A model generated the notes under the pieces. That model did not search any database and had not been told where the DNA came from. It saw nothing but the letters and a program-made list of their open reading frames with translations. A stretch of DNA of 64,000 nt from Anaerolineales bacterium (GTDB taxonomy: Bacteria > Chloroflexota > Anaerolineae > Anaerolineales > UBA11858): positions 1 through 64,000 of the forward strand of contig JANQED010000019.1 of assembly GCA_028278545.1 (NCBI GenBank). The letters are read 5' to 3'. Both the position numbers and the translations under genes were made by a program. Shown piece after piece: positions 43,206-51,985 of this stretch. Position 1 is the stretch's first letter. The number at the start of each line of letters is the position of its first letter.

Positions 43206-43341
43206 CCAAGCCGTGTCAGCGATGTCCATGAAGATGGACATGATGTGCCGCGCCTGGTCGCTGGCAGCCGCTGGCTTGGAAAGAGCGAGCTAGTTTCCGA
43301 GATTATCAACTGTCGAGGCTGCCTGCTTGGCAGCCTTTTTT
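43206..43341 (+). promoter_or_regulatory. Structured attenuator leader of metG
   Basis: CCAAGCC (43206-43212) pairs with GGCTTGG (43273-43279), and TGTCAGCG (43214-43221) with CGCTGGCA (43259-43266), enclosing a perfect 8-bp hairpin ATGTCCAT/ATGGACAT (43222-43241). An intrinsic terminator follows: AGGCTGCC (43316-43323), TGCTT, GGCAGCCT (43329-43336) and six T. GGCAGCC at 43263-43269 can pair instead with GGCTGCC at 43317-43323, dissolving both the stem and the terminator. This is the three-segment logic of an attenuator. I could not find the T-box consensus or a known SAM riboswitch core, so the sensor is unknown. Confidence 0.6.
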
Positions 43342-43387
43342 CTTGTATATGCGGAGACCCTAAAAGTCTCTGCTCAGGAGGTCTACC

Positions 43388-45166
43388 ATGCCGAAGAATA
43401 TCCTCATCGCCATCGCCTGGCCATACGCCAACGCCGAGATACACGTCGGCAATATTACCGGCTCGCATCTGCCAGGGGACATCGTGGCTCGTTATCATCG
43501 GTTGAAAGGAAACGATGTGCTGATGGTCAGCGGCACCGACTCCCACGGGACGCCGGTCACGCTGCGCGCCGACGCCGAGGGGAAACCTGTGGAAGAGGTC
43601 TACAAAGCCTATCATGACGGCTTCCTGGAATTATTTCAAGGCCTTGGAATCACTTATGACCTGTTCACCACAACTCACACCGAGAACCATTTCAAAGTCG
43701 CCCAGAGCATCTTCCTGGCGCTGAAGGATAACGGCTTCCTCTATCCAGAAATCCGCCCACAATGGTACTCCCCCTCAGCCGGCAAGTTCTTGCCTGACCG
43801 CTACGTGGAAGGGACCTGCTATATCTGCGGAGCAGAGGATGCCCGATCTGATCAGTGTGATAACTGCGGCAACGTGCTCGAACCCGAAAAACTGATCAAC
43901 CCACACGCCAAGACCGGCGACGCCCTGGAACTGCGCGATACCGAGCACTTCTTCCTGGACCTCTCCAAACTGGAACCGGATGTGGCAGATTTCCTGCGGG
44001 CACGCCAACATTATATGCGCGACACTGTTCTGGGCGAGTCCCTGCGCAAAATCGAGAGCGAGGGGCTGAAACCGCGCCCCATCACCCGCGACCTGGATTG
44101 GGGCATTCCCGTCCCCGTGGAGGGGTGGGAGGGGAAATGCCTGTACGTCTGGTTCGAGGCTGTCATCGGATACCTTTCCGCGGCCATCGAATGGGCCGCC
44201 GTCAATGACACCCCGGAGCGCTGGGAAGATTGGTGGACCAACCCCGAAGCGCGGGCCTTCTACTTCATCGGCAAGGACAATATATTCTTCCACACCGCCC
44301 TATGGCCTGCCGAATTGATGGGCGCGGGGGAACGCTTCGTCGAGATCTTCGCTGAGGAAGAGGGCAAGGAACTGACACTGCCTTATGATGTGCCTGCCAA
44401 TCAGTTCATGAACCTGGAGAAGCAAAAGATCAGCGGCAGCAAGAACTGGGCAGTCTGGGGGCGCGACGCCCTATCGCGCTACGACCCTGACGCGCTGCGC
44501 TACTACCTCACCGTCAACATGCCTGAAAGTCGCGACACCGACTGGGATTGGGATGAATTCATTGCCCGCAACAACAACGAACTCGTTGCAACCTGGGGCA
44601 ATCTGGTCAACCGGGTGCTCTCGTTCACTTTCAAGAATTGGGATGGGCTTGTGCCGACACCGCAGGAACTCCGCCCGGCTGATGAAGAAATCCTTGCTAC
44701 CATTGAAGAGGGGTTTGGGAAAGCAGGGGAACTACTCGAGCGAGTCAAGCTGCGCGCCGCCCTCAATCAGGCCATGCACCTGGCGCAAGAGGTCAATAAA
44801 TACTTAGACGCTGCCGCCCCCTGGTTCGAGATCAAGTCCGATAAGGAAGCCGCGGGCACCACCCTTTACACGGCACTGCGGGCCATTGACTCGCTCAAAG
44901 TGATCTTTGCCCCCTTCCTGCCCTTTGCCAGCCAGCAGTTGCACAGCGACCTGGGATACACTGAGCCGCTTTTTGGCGAACAATACATCGAGAAGCGCGC
45001 CGACAGCCTGGGCGAACATTCGGTCCTGCGCTACAAAGCGGGGGACGCCAGCGGCCGTTGGGCTGTCAGCACATTAGAAGCCGGGCAAGCCTTGCAGAAA
45101 CCCAAACCCCTGTTCAAGAAGTTGGAACCCGGCCTCGCCGAGGAGGAACGCGCCAGATTGGGGTAG
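43388..45166 (+). CDS. metG: Methionyl-tRNA synthetase
   Basis: 592 residues without the C-terminal tRNA-binding extension of longer forms. The class I HIGH motif appears as AEIHVGN (about 16-22) and KMSKS as KISGSKN (about 349-355), a form seen in the MetRS family. The zinc knuckle is CYICGAEDARSDQCDNCG (about 141-158). The anticodon domain starts about 400 (NELVATWGNLVNR). It charges initiator and elongator tRNA-Met. Shine-Dalgarno AGGAGG precedes the ATG. It is preceded by a leader with a terminator, so expression is probably attenuated. Confidence 0.97.
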   Translation: MPKNILIAIAWPYANAEIHVGNITGSHLPGDIVARYHRLKGNDVLMVSGTDSHGTPVTLRADAEGKPVEEVYKAYHDGFLELFQGLGITYDLFTTTHTENHFKVAQSIFLALKDNGFLYPEIRPQWYSPSAGKFLPDRYVEGTCYICGAEDARSDQCDNCGNVLEPEKLINPHAKTGDALELRDTEHFFLDLSKLEPDVADFLRARQHYMRDTVLGESLRKIESEGLKPRPITRDLDWGIPVPVEGWEGKCLYVWFEAVIGYLSAAIEWAAVNDTPERWEDWWTNPEARAFYFIGKDNIFFHTALWPAELMGAGERFVEIFAEEEGKELTLPYDVPANQFMNLEKQKISGSKNWAVWGRDALSRYDPDALRYYLTVNMPESRDTDWDWDEFIARNNNELVATWGNLVNRVLSFTFKNWDGLVPTPQELRPADEEILATIEEGFGKAGELLERVKLRAALNQAMHLAQEVNKYLDAAAPWFEIKSDKEAAGTTLYTALRAIDSLKVIFAPFLPFASQQLHSDLGYTEPLFGEQYIEKRADSLGEHSVLRYKAGDASGRWAVSTLEAGQALQKPKPLFKKLEPGLAEEERARLG

Positions 45167-45253
45167 CAATCTGGCGCGTTTGAAGGGAGATACAAACCAG
45201 GGTTGTGTGGGGACGCGCGTCTTCAGGTTGCCGCCGTCCCGCGGGATTTCAAA

Positions 45254-46033
45254 TCAGGGCGCGTCGTTGTTATAGAACCAGTTATAAGCGTAAAGCCCCG
45301 AAGTTGGGCTCTCTAACCTGATGGCAATTTTATAAGAGCCTTTCAAAAAATCCGGGATGTAATAAACCGTATCATTAAGAGCGCCATTAGCATCCGTGGT
45401 CACGATTTGCACCACATGACCGCTGATTCCCTGAGTGCCCATCCAGTTCAAGCGCACGTAGAACTCATCGTTAGGCGGGAAGTTGCTAGGGGAGATCGTA
45501 ACGTTGGTATCTTGCTGTACGGCTGATATGGAAAAGGTCGGGTAGCCGCTGTAAGTCGATGAGCTTGTAGACCCACTTGAAGATCCACTCGTAGTCGTGT
45601 TATTGTAAAACCAGTTGTAGGCAAAGTAGCCTGTATCGGGGCTGATTAACCTGATGGCAACCTTATACTCATTCTGCAACGCGCTGGGGATACTGTAAGT
45701 AGTATCAGAGAGGTTGCCGCTGGCGTCGGTTGTCACCGTTTCTACGATGGTGCCGCTCACCCCTTTAGTGCCCATGTAATTCATGCGTACCCAGAACGTA
45801 TCATTGGGCGGGAAATTGCTCCCCAGAACAGTGACAGAAGTGCCCTGTACAACGCTCGCGATCGCAATTGTCGGATACCCACTGTAGGCGCTGGCGCCGT
45901 ATATCGATGTCGCCTCAAAAGCCGCCGGTGACGAAGACACCTCTGGGCCTATGCCATTGGCAGCCGCCAGGACACCTCCCCCTGGCACCGCCAACAATGC
46001 AACAGCCAAAACGATTGCCGATAGATTTTTCAT
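45254..46033 (-). CDS. Secreted protein with two tandem repeats, unknown function
   Basis: 259 residues from the ATG at 46033 (perfect AGGAGG six bases upstream). A signal peptide ends near residue 25 (GGVLAAANG). Two copies of a unit of about 85 residues follow, each starting YSGYPT and running through SNFPPNDxFxVRxNxMGTxGxSG, VTTDAxGxLxDTxYxIP and ending YxAYNWFYNN. A Ser/Gly/Thr linker separates them. The unit looks like an all-beta domain similar to Ig-like exported modules. No membrane anchor or lipobox is present. Function unknown. Confidence 0.7.
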   Translation of the reverse strand: MKNLSAIVLAVALLAVPGGGVLAAANGIGPEVSSSPAAFEATSIYGASAYSGYPTIAIASVVQGTSVTVLGSNFPPNDTFWVRMNYMGTKGVSGTIVETVTTDASGNLSDTTYSIPSALQNEYKVAIRLISPDTGYFAYNWFYNNTTTSGSSSGSTSSSTYSGYPTFSISAVQQDTNVTISPSNFPPNDEFYVRLNWMGTQGISGHVVQIVTTDANGALNDTVYYIPDFLKGSYKIAIRLESPTSGLYAYNWFYNNDAP

Positions 46034-46402
46034 CTCGAACCTCCTCAAATAACTCTTACACTCGGGTTTCTAATTACGCCCAACACCGCTTTATGTGCAA
46101 CCTGAGTATTCGTATTTTCCATCTAGTGCCGTCATCCTTAGCGAATACTTAAGCTGCGGGAATTCGTCCCCAGAAGAACTTAAACGACCACTCGGCGGTG
46201 CAAGAAACGAGCGAAACCCTTGTATGACGAACCAACCGAAAAAATCGGTAGATATAGGATATATAGGATTACCCGCGAACGCAAGAGGACTTTTGTCTCA
46301 TATTGAAAAATTCATCCCAAACTATCCAGAGCAATCACATATGCATTTTCGCTCGGCTTGACTGAAAAATATATCTCAGGGTGGGCAGCCCAAAGGCTGT
46401 TT
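46034..46402. other. Non-coding stretch upstream of the secreted repeat protein
   Basis: 369 bases. It holds a tandem 9-base duplication ATATAGGAT (46252-46260 and 46261-46269), a small hairpin ACCGA/TCGGT (46235-46249), and the Shine-Dalgarno of the secreted protein gene. Open frames here have no supporting motif. I see no recognisable riboswitch. Confidence 0.4.
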
Positions 46403-46645
46403 TCAAACTATGGAGGCTGTCCGCGAATCATCTCCCCAAACCAAATACCAGCGGCTCCTATCCGGCATAAAAAGAAGATGATGGGTGCGATTCCCGGGGG
46501 TCATCACCAAGATATGCCGCCCATCTTTCCCCTCCCACCGCCGCCCAACGGAGTCAACGCGGTACGTTCGTCGCTCCCAGACAAAGCTTAAGGGGACAAT
46601 TTTGCCCTGGGCGTCAAAACGCGCTGTAACTTCAATAGCATCCAT
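46403..46645 (-). CDS. Conserved small hypothetical protein
   Basis: 80 residues from the ATG at 46645, which begins 1 base after the cinA stop; a longer frame starting at 46735 lies inside cinA. The protein (MDAIEVTARFDAQGKIVPLSFVW at residues 1-23, in part) looks like a compact beta-barrel with GRRWEGKDGRHILVM and RWYLVW. Similar small proteins accompany DNA-repair or polymerase genes in related bacteria, recalled from general knowledge only. Coupling to cinA suggests cotranscription. Confidence 0.6.
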   Translation of the reverse strand: MDAIEVTARFDAQGKIVPLSFVWERRTYRVDSVGRRWEGKDGRHILVMTPGNRTHHLLFMPDRSRWYLVWGDDSRTASIV

Positions 46646-46646
46646 G

Positions 46647-47129
46647 CTATCGGGCCTCGAGGTAATCCACCAGGAGTTGCAACGTCGCCTCGGCGGACTT
46701 CTCTTTATTCGAAAGTCGATCCCCTTCCCAAACAAACTCTCGGGCTTCTTCGTGGTTGAAAGCGCTAAGACCAGCCCAGGTCAGGCCGACGGGTTTATCC
46801 TCCGTGCCTCCACCCGGCCCGGCAATGCCGCTTACCGAAAGACCTATATCCGCAGCCAGCGCCCGGCGCACGCCGCCCGCCATCTGCAAGACCACCTGCT
46901 CACTCACCGCACCATACTGCTCCAATGTCTCCCACTTCACCCCCAACAGACGGACTTTGGCTTCATAGGCATAGGCAGTGACGCTGCCCATATAATAAGT
47001 AGAAGAGCCAGGAATATTGGTAATGCGGTCGCCGATCAGTCCTCCCGTGCAGGATTCGGCCACCGCTAAACGCAGCCCTTGCTCGCGCAACAATTGCCCA
47101 ATGATGATCTCGAGAGGGGGCTCACTCAT
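46647..47129 (-). CDS. CinA C-terminal domain protein (nicotinamide-nucleotide amidohydrolase, PncC-like)
   Basis: 160 residues, the free-standing PncC form. AVAESCTGGLIGDRITNIPGSS (split, about 18-39) is the catalytic region with the Ser/Cys motif, and SGIAGPGGGTEDKPVG (about 99-114) completes the active site. It deamidates NMN to nicotinate mononucleotide for NAD recycling. The ATG at 47129 lies six bases after TATAAT (47141-47136, minus strand), which abuts the stop of the permease gene, so transcription may begin at the start codon. Confidence 0.9.
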   Translation of the reverse strand: MSEPPLEIIIGQLLREQGLRLAVAESCTGGLIGDRITNIPGSSTYYMGSVTAYAYEAKVRLLGVKWETLEQYGAVSEQVVLQMAGGVRRALAADIGLSVSGIAGPGGGTEDKPVGLTWAGLSAFNHEEAREFVWEGDRLSNKEKSAEATLQLLVDYLEAR

Positions 47130-47135
47130 GTTGAC

Positions 47136-47141
47136 ATTATA
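47136..47141 (-). promoter_or_regulatory. -10 box six bases before the cinA start codon
   Basis: TATAAT on the minus strand (47141-47136), then GTCAAC and ATG. It begins 1 base after the permease stop codon (47142-47144). No Shine-Dalgarno fits in the gap, so a leaderless cinA mRNA is likely. Confidence 0.5.
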
Positions 47142-49514
47142 CTATTTGTCCCTGCCGATCCCAAAAAACCGGCGTAAGCGCGATTGGAGAGGGTTATGCC
47201 GCTTGACCATGATCACCGTCTTGGAACATTCGTGAGCCAACCGCTGCGGGATGGTGCCAAACAGCCGCTGTTCCAGCAATCCCTCCGGCGGCGCATGAAC
47301 GATTACCAGATCGTGAACCTCCGCTTCTTCCAGGATGGCCTGATACTCATCTTCGGCAGCCAGAATCTGGACCCAGGCCTGAACGTCGTTCTCCGCAGCT
47401 AGCCTGCGAAGCCTAGACGCCGCTCGATATCGACCGAAATCTCCCATCTCAGGCGAGACGACCTGCAAAAGGGTGATCGTCGAAGAGAGATCGTGATAAT
47501 GCTCATAATCGTGGGCCTGGATGCGCGCCAATTTCAACGCCAGAGGGGCATGGAAATCTCCACGCGTGGCGACCAAAATCTTTCTGGGAGCTTTCCGCTT
47601 GCGGAAACGCACAAATGCGAGATCACAGGGCGGGTTGAGACCGATCATATCGATGAGCGGATTTGAAGCCGCATCACTTTTATAAGAATAGCCCGGCCAC
47701 CCCATCATCATCAAATTGACATCTTGCTCCTCGACGGTCATCTGGATAACCTGTCCGACATCACGCCCCAAACGCATCAGGCTGTGCACAGGGATGCCCA
47801 TTCCCTCCGCGCCCTTGGCCACTTCCTTGATCAATTGATGGCTTGTGGGCAGATATTCCTGCCCTTCGAACAAAGATAACTGTGTCGGCACCTGCACAAC
47901 ATGCAATGCCAACAACTCGCCGTTTTGATCAGCAGCGATGATGCCGCCTAAAAATCCCAGTAAACGGGCCTGTTTAGGGTTGCTCACAGGAACCATCACG
48001 GTAAACTCCCGTGAGGTGAGCTGGCGTTCCGAAATTATCGGGGCAGGCACCTCTAGGGAAACTCGCGCCTTGGTGTACGCAAAGTAGATCGCACCGCCTG
48101 CTGCAATCCAGACTAAACTGACTACCCAGGCCAGCGGTTGAAATACGATCTGGTAAAAGGCCAGAGCCAAATTAATGGTTATGCCCAGCGCCGGAAGCCA
48201 GGGAAAGAGAGGCGCTTTGAAGCCGCGCGCCAAAGCTGGTTCTCTCTCACGCAGAATGATCAGTGAGCCGTTGACCAGCGCAAACGAAAGCAAGAACAAA
48301 ACACTGGCTGCAGAACCAACCACTTCGATGGGCAATATCACCGCCATGGCCACGAAAATAAGACCCGTGACCAACACGGCAATATGGGGCGTGCGCTGGC
48401 GAGGGTGAATGGTGGCTAACGCCTCTGGCAACATCCGCTCCCGCCCCATGGAGAACGCCACACGCGAGGAGGCCATCACCGTCGCGTTCAATGCGGACAT
48501 CGTAGAGAGCAGCCCCCCGAAGACGATGATCAGCACCCCGACAGCCGGCATGAAATTCTCGGCCGCTCGCACGATCCCGGTCTCTTTGTAGATACCTAGA
48601 ATCTCCCAGGTCGTATTGATCTTTGGGTCAGATGGGTCTAAGACTTGCGCCCCAGGGATACCCAATTCTGCAGGCAGCTTGCCGAAGATATCCCCAAAGG
48701 TGCTGGGATCAACTGCCCCCAGGCTAACCAAAACGATCAACAGATAGATCAACACGGCGATCGATAAAGAGGTAAACGTCGCTTTGGGGATATTGCGGGT
48801 GGGGTCTTTGATCTCCTCACTGACCGTGGCAATCAAGTCATACCCTTCGAAGGCAATGAACGTAAGCCCCATTGTGACGATCACGCCACCGAATCCTTTT
48901 GGCAAGAACGGCGTGAAGTTATCTACAAACAAGGTCGGTTCTCGAAGTATGGCGAACACTCCAAAGGCAGCAAACAGCCCCAGCACCACGATCTTGGCCA
49001 TCGTGATGATATTTTCAGCTTTGCCGGTTACATTGGCACCGGCAACATTCAATGAGACAAAGAAAGCACTGACCATCAACGTGGTCAAAGCCACGGAACC
49101 CCTGTGACCCAATAGCCCCACCAATATCTCGGACAAGGGCGGCGCATAGCTGTGCAGTAACTCCATAAAATAACCCCCGAAGCCCACCGCGTAAAGCGCG
49201 CAAGCAACCGAATAGGCGAACCAAAGCATCCAGCCAGAGAGGAATCCCAACAGCCCGGGGAATGCATGTTTGGCGAACGCATACCCCCCTCCCGCTTCCG
49301 GGATAGCTGAAGCCAATTCGGCGTAGGTAAAAGCGGTGATCAAGGTGACGAAAGCATTCAGCACGAACGCCAACAACGCGCCAGGGCCAGCCTCTCCTGC
49401 TGCAAGCCCGGTCAGGACGAAAATCCCTGCCCCGATCATCGCCCCGACACCGATCATCGTGGCATCGAAATAGCCTAATGTGCGCGCTAAAGTTACTTGT
49501 TCTTTTTGAGGCAT
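47142..49514 (-). CDS. APC-superfamily amino acid permease with two C-terminal universal-stress domains
   Basis: 790 residues. About 1-470 form a 12-helix APC transporter with the GAMIGAGIFVLTG motif in helix 1 (about 22-34) and EAGGGYAFAKHAFP in the loop after helix 2. About 495-650 and 650-785 are two universal stress protein (UspA-like) domains; the second contains ILVATRGDF and ends VIMVKRHNP. The C-terminal domains would lie in the cytoplasm and may bind nucleotide to regulate transport. The substrate is probably an amino acid or polyamine. It reads toward cinA. Confidence 0.9.
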   Translation of the reverse strand: MPQKEQVTLARTLGYFDATMIGVGAMIGAGIFVLTGLAAGEAGPGALLAFVLNAFVTLITAFTYAELASAIPEAGGGYAFAKHAFPGLLGFLSGWMLWFAYSVACALYAVGFGGYFMELLHSYAPPLSEILVGLLGHRGSVALTTLMVSAFFVSLNVAGANVTGKAENIITMAKIVVLGLFAAFGVFAILREPTLFVDNFTPFLPKGFGGVIVTMGLTFIAFEGYDLIATVSEEIKDPTRNIPKATFTSLSIAVLIYLLIVLVSLGAVDPSTFGDIFGKLPAELGIPGAQVLDPSDPKINTTWEILGIYKETGIVRAAENFMPAVGVLIIVFGGLLSTMSALNATVMASSRVAFSMGRERMLPEALATIHPRQRTPHIAVLVTGLIFVAMAVILPIEVVGSAASVLFLLSFALVNGSLIILREREPALARGFKAPLFPWLPALGITINLALAFYQIVFQPLAWVVSLVWIAAGGAIYFAYTKARVSLEVPAPIISERQLTSREFTVMVPVSNPKQARLLGFLGGIIAADQNGELLALHVVQVPTQLSLFEGQEYLPTSHQLIKEVAKGAEGMGIPVHSLMRLGRDVGQVIQMTVEEQDVNLMMMGWPGYSYKSDAASNPLIDMIGLNPPCDLAFVRFRKRKAPRKILVATRGDFHAPLALKLARIQAHDYEHYHDLSSTITLLQVVSPEMGDFGRYRAASRLRRLAAENDVQAWVQILAAEDEYQAILEEAEVHDLVIVHAPPEGLLEQRLFGTIPQRLAHECSKTVIMVKRHNPLQSRLRRFFGIGRDK

Positions 49515-49592
49515 CCTTCAGGACTCGACTTTTTAACTGCTGTTAACCGCGAATGGCATAGATTATCACAAATCACATCAAGGCAAAAGCGG

Positions 49593-50357
49593 CTACTCCC
49601 TTTTCCGCACCCGCCGCAAAAACGCCGGTGTGTTTAGACCTCTTTCCAGGAGGTAAGTCAGATAATAATTCATCAGGCTCTCGATTTCAGCCACAATGGG
49701 CTGCTCGATTTGGGCGCGGGTGGCGTCTTGATAACTGCTGCGCTGGAAATGGCGCAGATATTTGAGCGCTGGCATGGAAATAGGGCGCGCCTCGGAAACA
49801 GTACCCCCGCACTTTGGGCAGAGCACCCCGCCCTGCGCGGCGGAGAAAAACTGGTCTTCAGGCTGAATCTCCTGCTCACAACTAGCGCAATTGAACAACT
49901 GAGGCCGAAATCCAATATGATCCAACAAACGGATTTCATAGTAATGCACCACAATTTCAGGGGCATCCCCGCGGTCCAAACGCGTCAGGGAATTACGTAT
50001 CAGCCGAAAAAGCGCCTGATTTTCTTCTTCATCAAAAGTGAAGCGGTCCAGCAACTCGACGATATAAGATGCGTAGCCCAACAAAACCAGATCGCCTCGC
50101 AGAGCGATATGGGGCGCGATGGCCTCGGCCTGCGTAAGAATATAGAAACTGCGCCCGCTTGCCAGCAACAAACCGGCGCGCGTAAAAGGCTCTAAGTGTC
50201 CTGCTTTGCGCGAACGCGGTTTGCGCACCCCTTTTGCGATGGCCTGGACTTTGCCCAGTTCGCGCGTATAGATGGTTAAAAGCCGATCCGCTTCCCCCCA
50301 CTCGCGGTGGCGCAATACAATCCCTTCAACACGCTGGGAACGTGGTTTCGCGGCCAT
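49593..50357 (-). CDS. recO: DNA repair protein RecO
   Basis: 254 residues from the ATG at 50357 (TTG at 50360 adds one). The N-terminal OB-fold has GIVLRHREWGEADRLLTIYT (about 12-31) and GVRKPRSRKAGHLEPF (about 43-58). A C4 zinc site CASCEQ (about 157) and CPKCGG (about 180) is present. RecO loads RecA with RecR during gap repair. The gene is 11 bases after the PHP-domain gene and probably cotranscribed. Confidence 0.95.
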   Translation of the reverse strand: MAAKPRSQRVEGIVLRHREWGEADRLLTIYTRELGKVQAIAKGVRKPRSRKAGHLEPFTRAGLLLASGRSFYILTQAEAIAPHIALRGDLVLLGYASYIVELLDRFTFDEEENQALFRLIRNSLTRLDRGDAPEIVVHYYEIRLLDHIGFRPQLFNCASCEQEIQPEDQFFSAAQGGVLCPKCGGTVSEARPISMPALKYLRHFQRSSYQDATRAQIEQPIVAEIESLMNYYLTYLLERGLNTPAFLRRVRKRE

Positions 50358-50368
50358 CAAATCGTCAT

Positions 50369-51430
50369 TTATCGAACGTAAATAGGGTTACTATAAATCC
50401 AACCCCTGCGCTTGCCCCTGAAGAACAGAAAGGCTTCCACCCGGTATACCCCCGGTTCGGTAGTGATGTATGTGCAAGCTTCGCGCTCCTGCCAGCTTTT
50501 TATGATTTCACCATCCTTGAGCAAATGGCATTCCGCTCGGATGGGCAGTTTTATCTGCAACGTCACCCCACTCGCCGCGGAGATCTCATCGCCTGCCCAG
50601 GCCTCTGCTCCCAAACCCTGAGCGGTGAAGCGGAAGCCCCGCGTAGCAGCCGGCAAGTCATAGCCAACAAAGGCATGCCCCTGACGCAGCGCATCGATCA
50701 CCAAACGGCTGTCACGGGCCGCATCCCCATCGAAAGGCTCGGGTGTGTAAATATGCGTGTTCACCGCCCGGAAGTGAAATTCATAGGGGAAAAGCACCCT
50801 CGTCAAAGGGCCTAATCGACCGATCATCGCATGGGCATCCGACCCGCCGACTGCCACCACTCGCTGTCCTGCGGCGAGCAGTTCGTCCCATTTTTGCAGC
50901 ACTTCGTCAAAAGGCCCGTGAGCAACCGAGGCTGGATTGTAAGCATAATAGATCGCCGGCAGCTTTCCTTTGAGCAGCGACTTGAACTCCGACATGGCAT
51001 TCCACAATTCGATCCCCGTGTAGCCCTTCACATCCCAATCTACCCAGGAGAGATCGTCCTCCCCAAAAGCTGGAGCGGCCGGGTCCCTTGGGTGAGCGAT
51101 GAACGTCAGCCCATTGGCCTCCCCCGCAGCATCGATCAACTGTTGAGGGTCCTTGGCAAATGGGGCCAGCTCCTTGTCCGCGCCAAAAATCAGCATATGG
51201 TTCTTCTGCGGCTGGCGAGCTTGATCGTGGACCTCTTCCCCCACCAACATCAACAGGCGCTGATCGCCCTCGCCATAATACCCTTCAGGGCCTTTCACCC
51301 AAACATTGTGATCGGTGACGATCACCACATCAATCCCCGCTTGTATCGCCGCCTGGGCTATCTCCTCATGGGTTCCACGCCCATCGGAGTACGGCGTATG
51401 CATATGTAAGTTGACGATGTATTCAAACAT
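50369..51430 (-). CDS. PHP-domain phosphoesterase
   Basis: 353 residues. Metal-binding motifs are NLHMHTPYSDG (about 7-17), VTDHN (about 38-42), GEEVH (about 65-69), AHPRD (about 113) and GSDAH (about 199-203), the full PHP set for a trinuclear site. About 240-350 form a beta-rich C-terminal domain that describes ligand binding or stability (LPIRAECHLLKDGE). It probably hydrolyses a phosphoester; the substrate is unknown. Shine-Dalgarno AGAGG precedes the ATG. It is divergent from secG. Confidence 0.88.
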   Translation of the reverse strand: MFEYIVNLHMHTPYSDGRGTHEEIAQAAIQAGIDVVIVTDHNVWVKGPEGYYGEGDQRLLMLVGEEVHDQARQPQKNHMLIFGADKELAPFAKDPQQLIDAAGEANGLTFIAHPRDPAAPAFGEDDLSWVDWDVKGYTGIELWNAMSEFKSLLKGKLPAIYYAYNPASVAHGPFDEVLQKWDELLAAGQRVVAVGGSDAHAMIGRLGPLTRVLFPYEFHFRAVNTHIYTPEPFDGDAARDSRLVIDALRQGHAFVGYDLPAATRGFRFTAQGLGAEAWAGDEISAASGVTLQIKLPIRAECHLLKDGEIIKSWQEREACTYITTEPGVYRVEAFLFFRGKRRGWIYSNPIYVR

Positions 51431-51490
51431 AACCTAAATTCCTCTTGGTAAACTCCAATCCCCACCCCAAATGCGCGCGACGTCTGCAAA

Positions 51491-51519
51491 TTGACTATTC
51501 CACAAACAAACAGTATAAT
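51491..51519 (+). promoter_or_regulatory. Consensus sigma70-type promoter of secG
   Basis: TTGACT (51491-51496), exactly 17 bases, then TATAAT (51514-51519). One mismatch from the full consensus; the best promoter in the window. Confidence 0.75.
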
Positions 51520-51588
51520 CCAGCCCTGCTTGGAGGCAGATGGCTCTCTAATCCATCGACTCCTAGACAATTCACTGGAGGTTTTATC

Positions 51589-51813
51589 GTGGAAGCTTAT
51601 TTAAACATCGCATTGATTATAACGTCAATTGCGCTGATTGCGAGTGTGGTCCTGCAAAGTAAAGGTGCCGGACTGGGAGGGCTGACAGGTGCTGACACAG
51701 GCGGCATTTTCACGGCCCGTCGTGGCGTCGAAAAGCTGCTCTTTCGCGTCACCATCGGTTTGAGCGTCTTATTCTTCCTGCTGGCTATCCTGACAGTTAT
51801 CACCACCGGATAA
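51589..51813 (+). CDS. secG: Protein translocase subunit SecG
   Basis: 74 residues from GTG at 51589, preceded by GGAGG at 7 bases; the frame is open further upstream but includes the promoter. Two hydrophobic helices (about 3-23 and 50-71) flank the conserved cytoplasmic loop LQSKGAGLGGLTG (about 23-35), the SecG signature. It assists SecYE in protein export. A structured terminator follows. Confidence 0.95.
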   Translation: MEAYLNIALIITSIALIASVVLQSKGAGLGGLTGADTGGIFTARRGVEKLLFRVTIGLSVLFFLLAILTVITTG

Positions 51814-51824
51814 TTGATCCCCAC

Positions 51825-51889
51825 AGGGCGCAAACCTGAGAATCGAGGACTTCTTACGTCCATTCTGCAGGGCCACTGCGCCCTTTTTT
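51825..51889 (+). terminator. Branched hairpin terminator after secG
   Basis: AGGGCGCA (51825-51832) pairs with TGCGCCCT (51877-51884) and is followed by six T. Inside, AGAAT/ATTCT and GGAC/GTCC form a second stem. The 65-base folded unit is larger than needed for termination, so a small RNA released from the secG transcript is possible. Confidence 0.6.
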
Positions 51890-51985
51890 CACGCCTGAAT
51901 CGTGTTTTCTCCCTCTGAGTCGGGGGAAGCTGACCGTGACCGGCCTCAGCGACCCCAAATTACTGAGAAAATCCCCTAAACCTAG

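Noticed and set aside
43206-43341. T-box riboswitch for metG
   Set aside because: The sequence TGTGCCGCGC only weakly resembles the T-box core; without covariation I do not claim it.
43004-43615. 203-codon minus-strand frame over the metG leader
   Set aside because: Crosses promoter, attenuator and metG start; composition follows metG codons and no motif is present.
46034-46402. Cyclic-di-GMP or other riboswitch before the secreted repeat protein
   Set aside because: Core aptamer motifs are missing; only a short hairpin and a 9-base tandem repeat were found.
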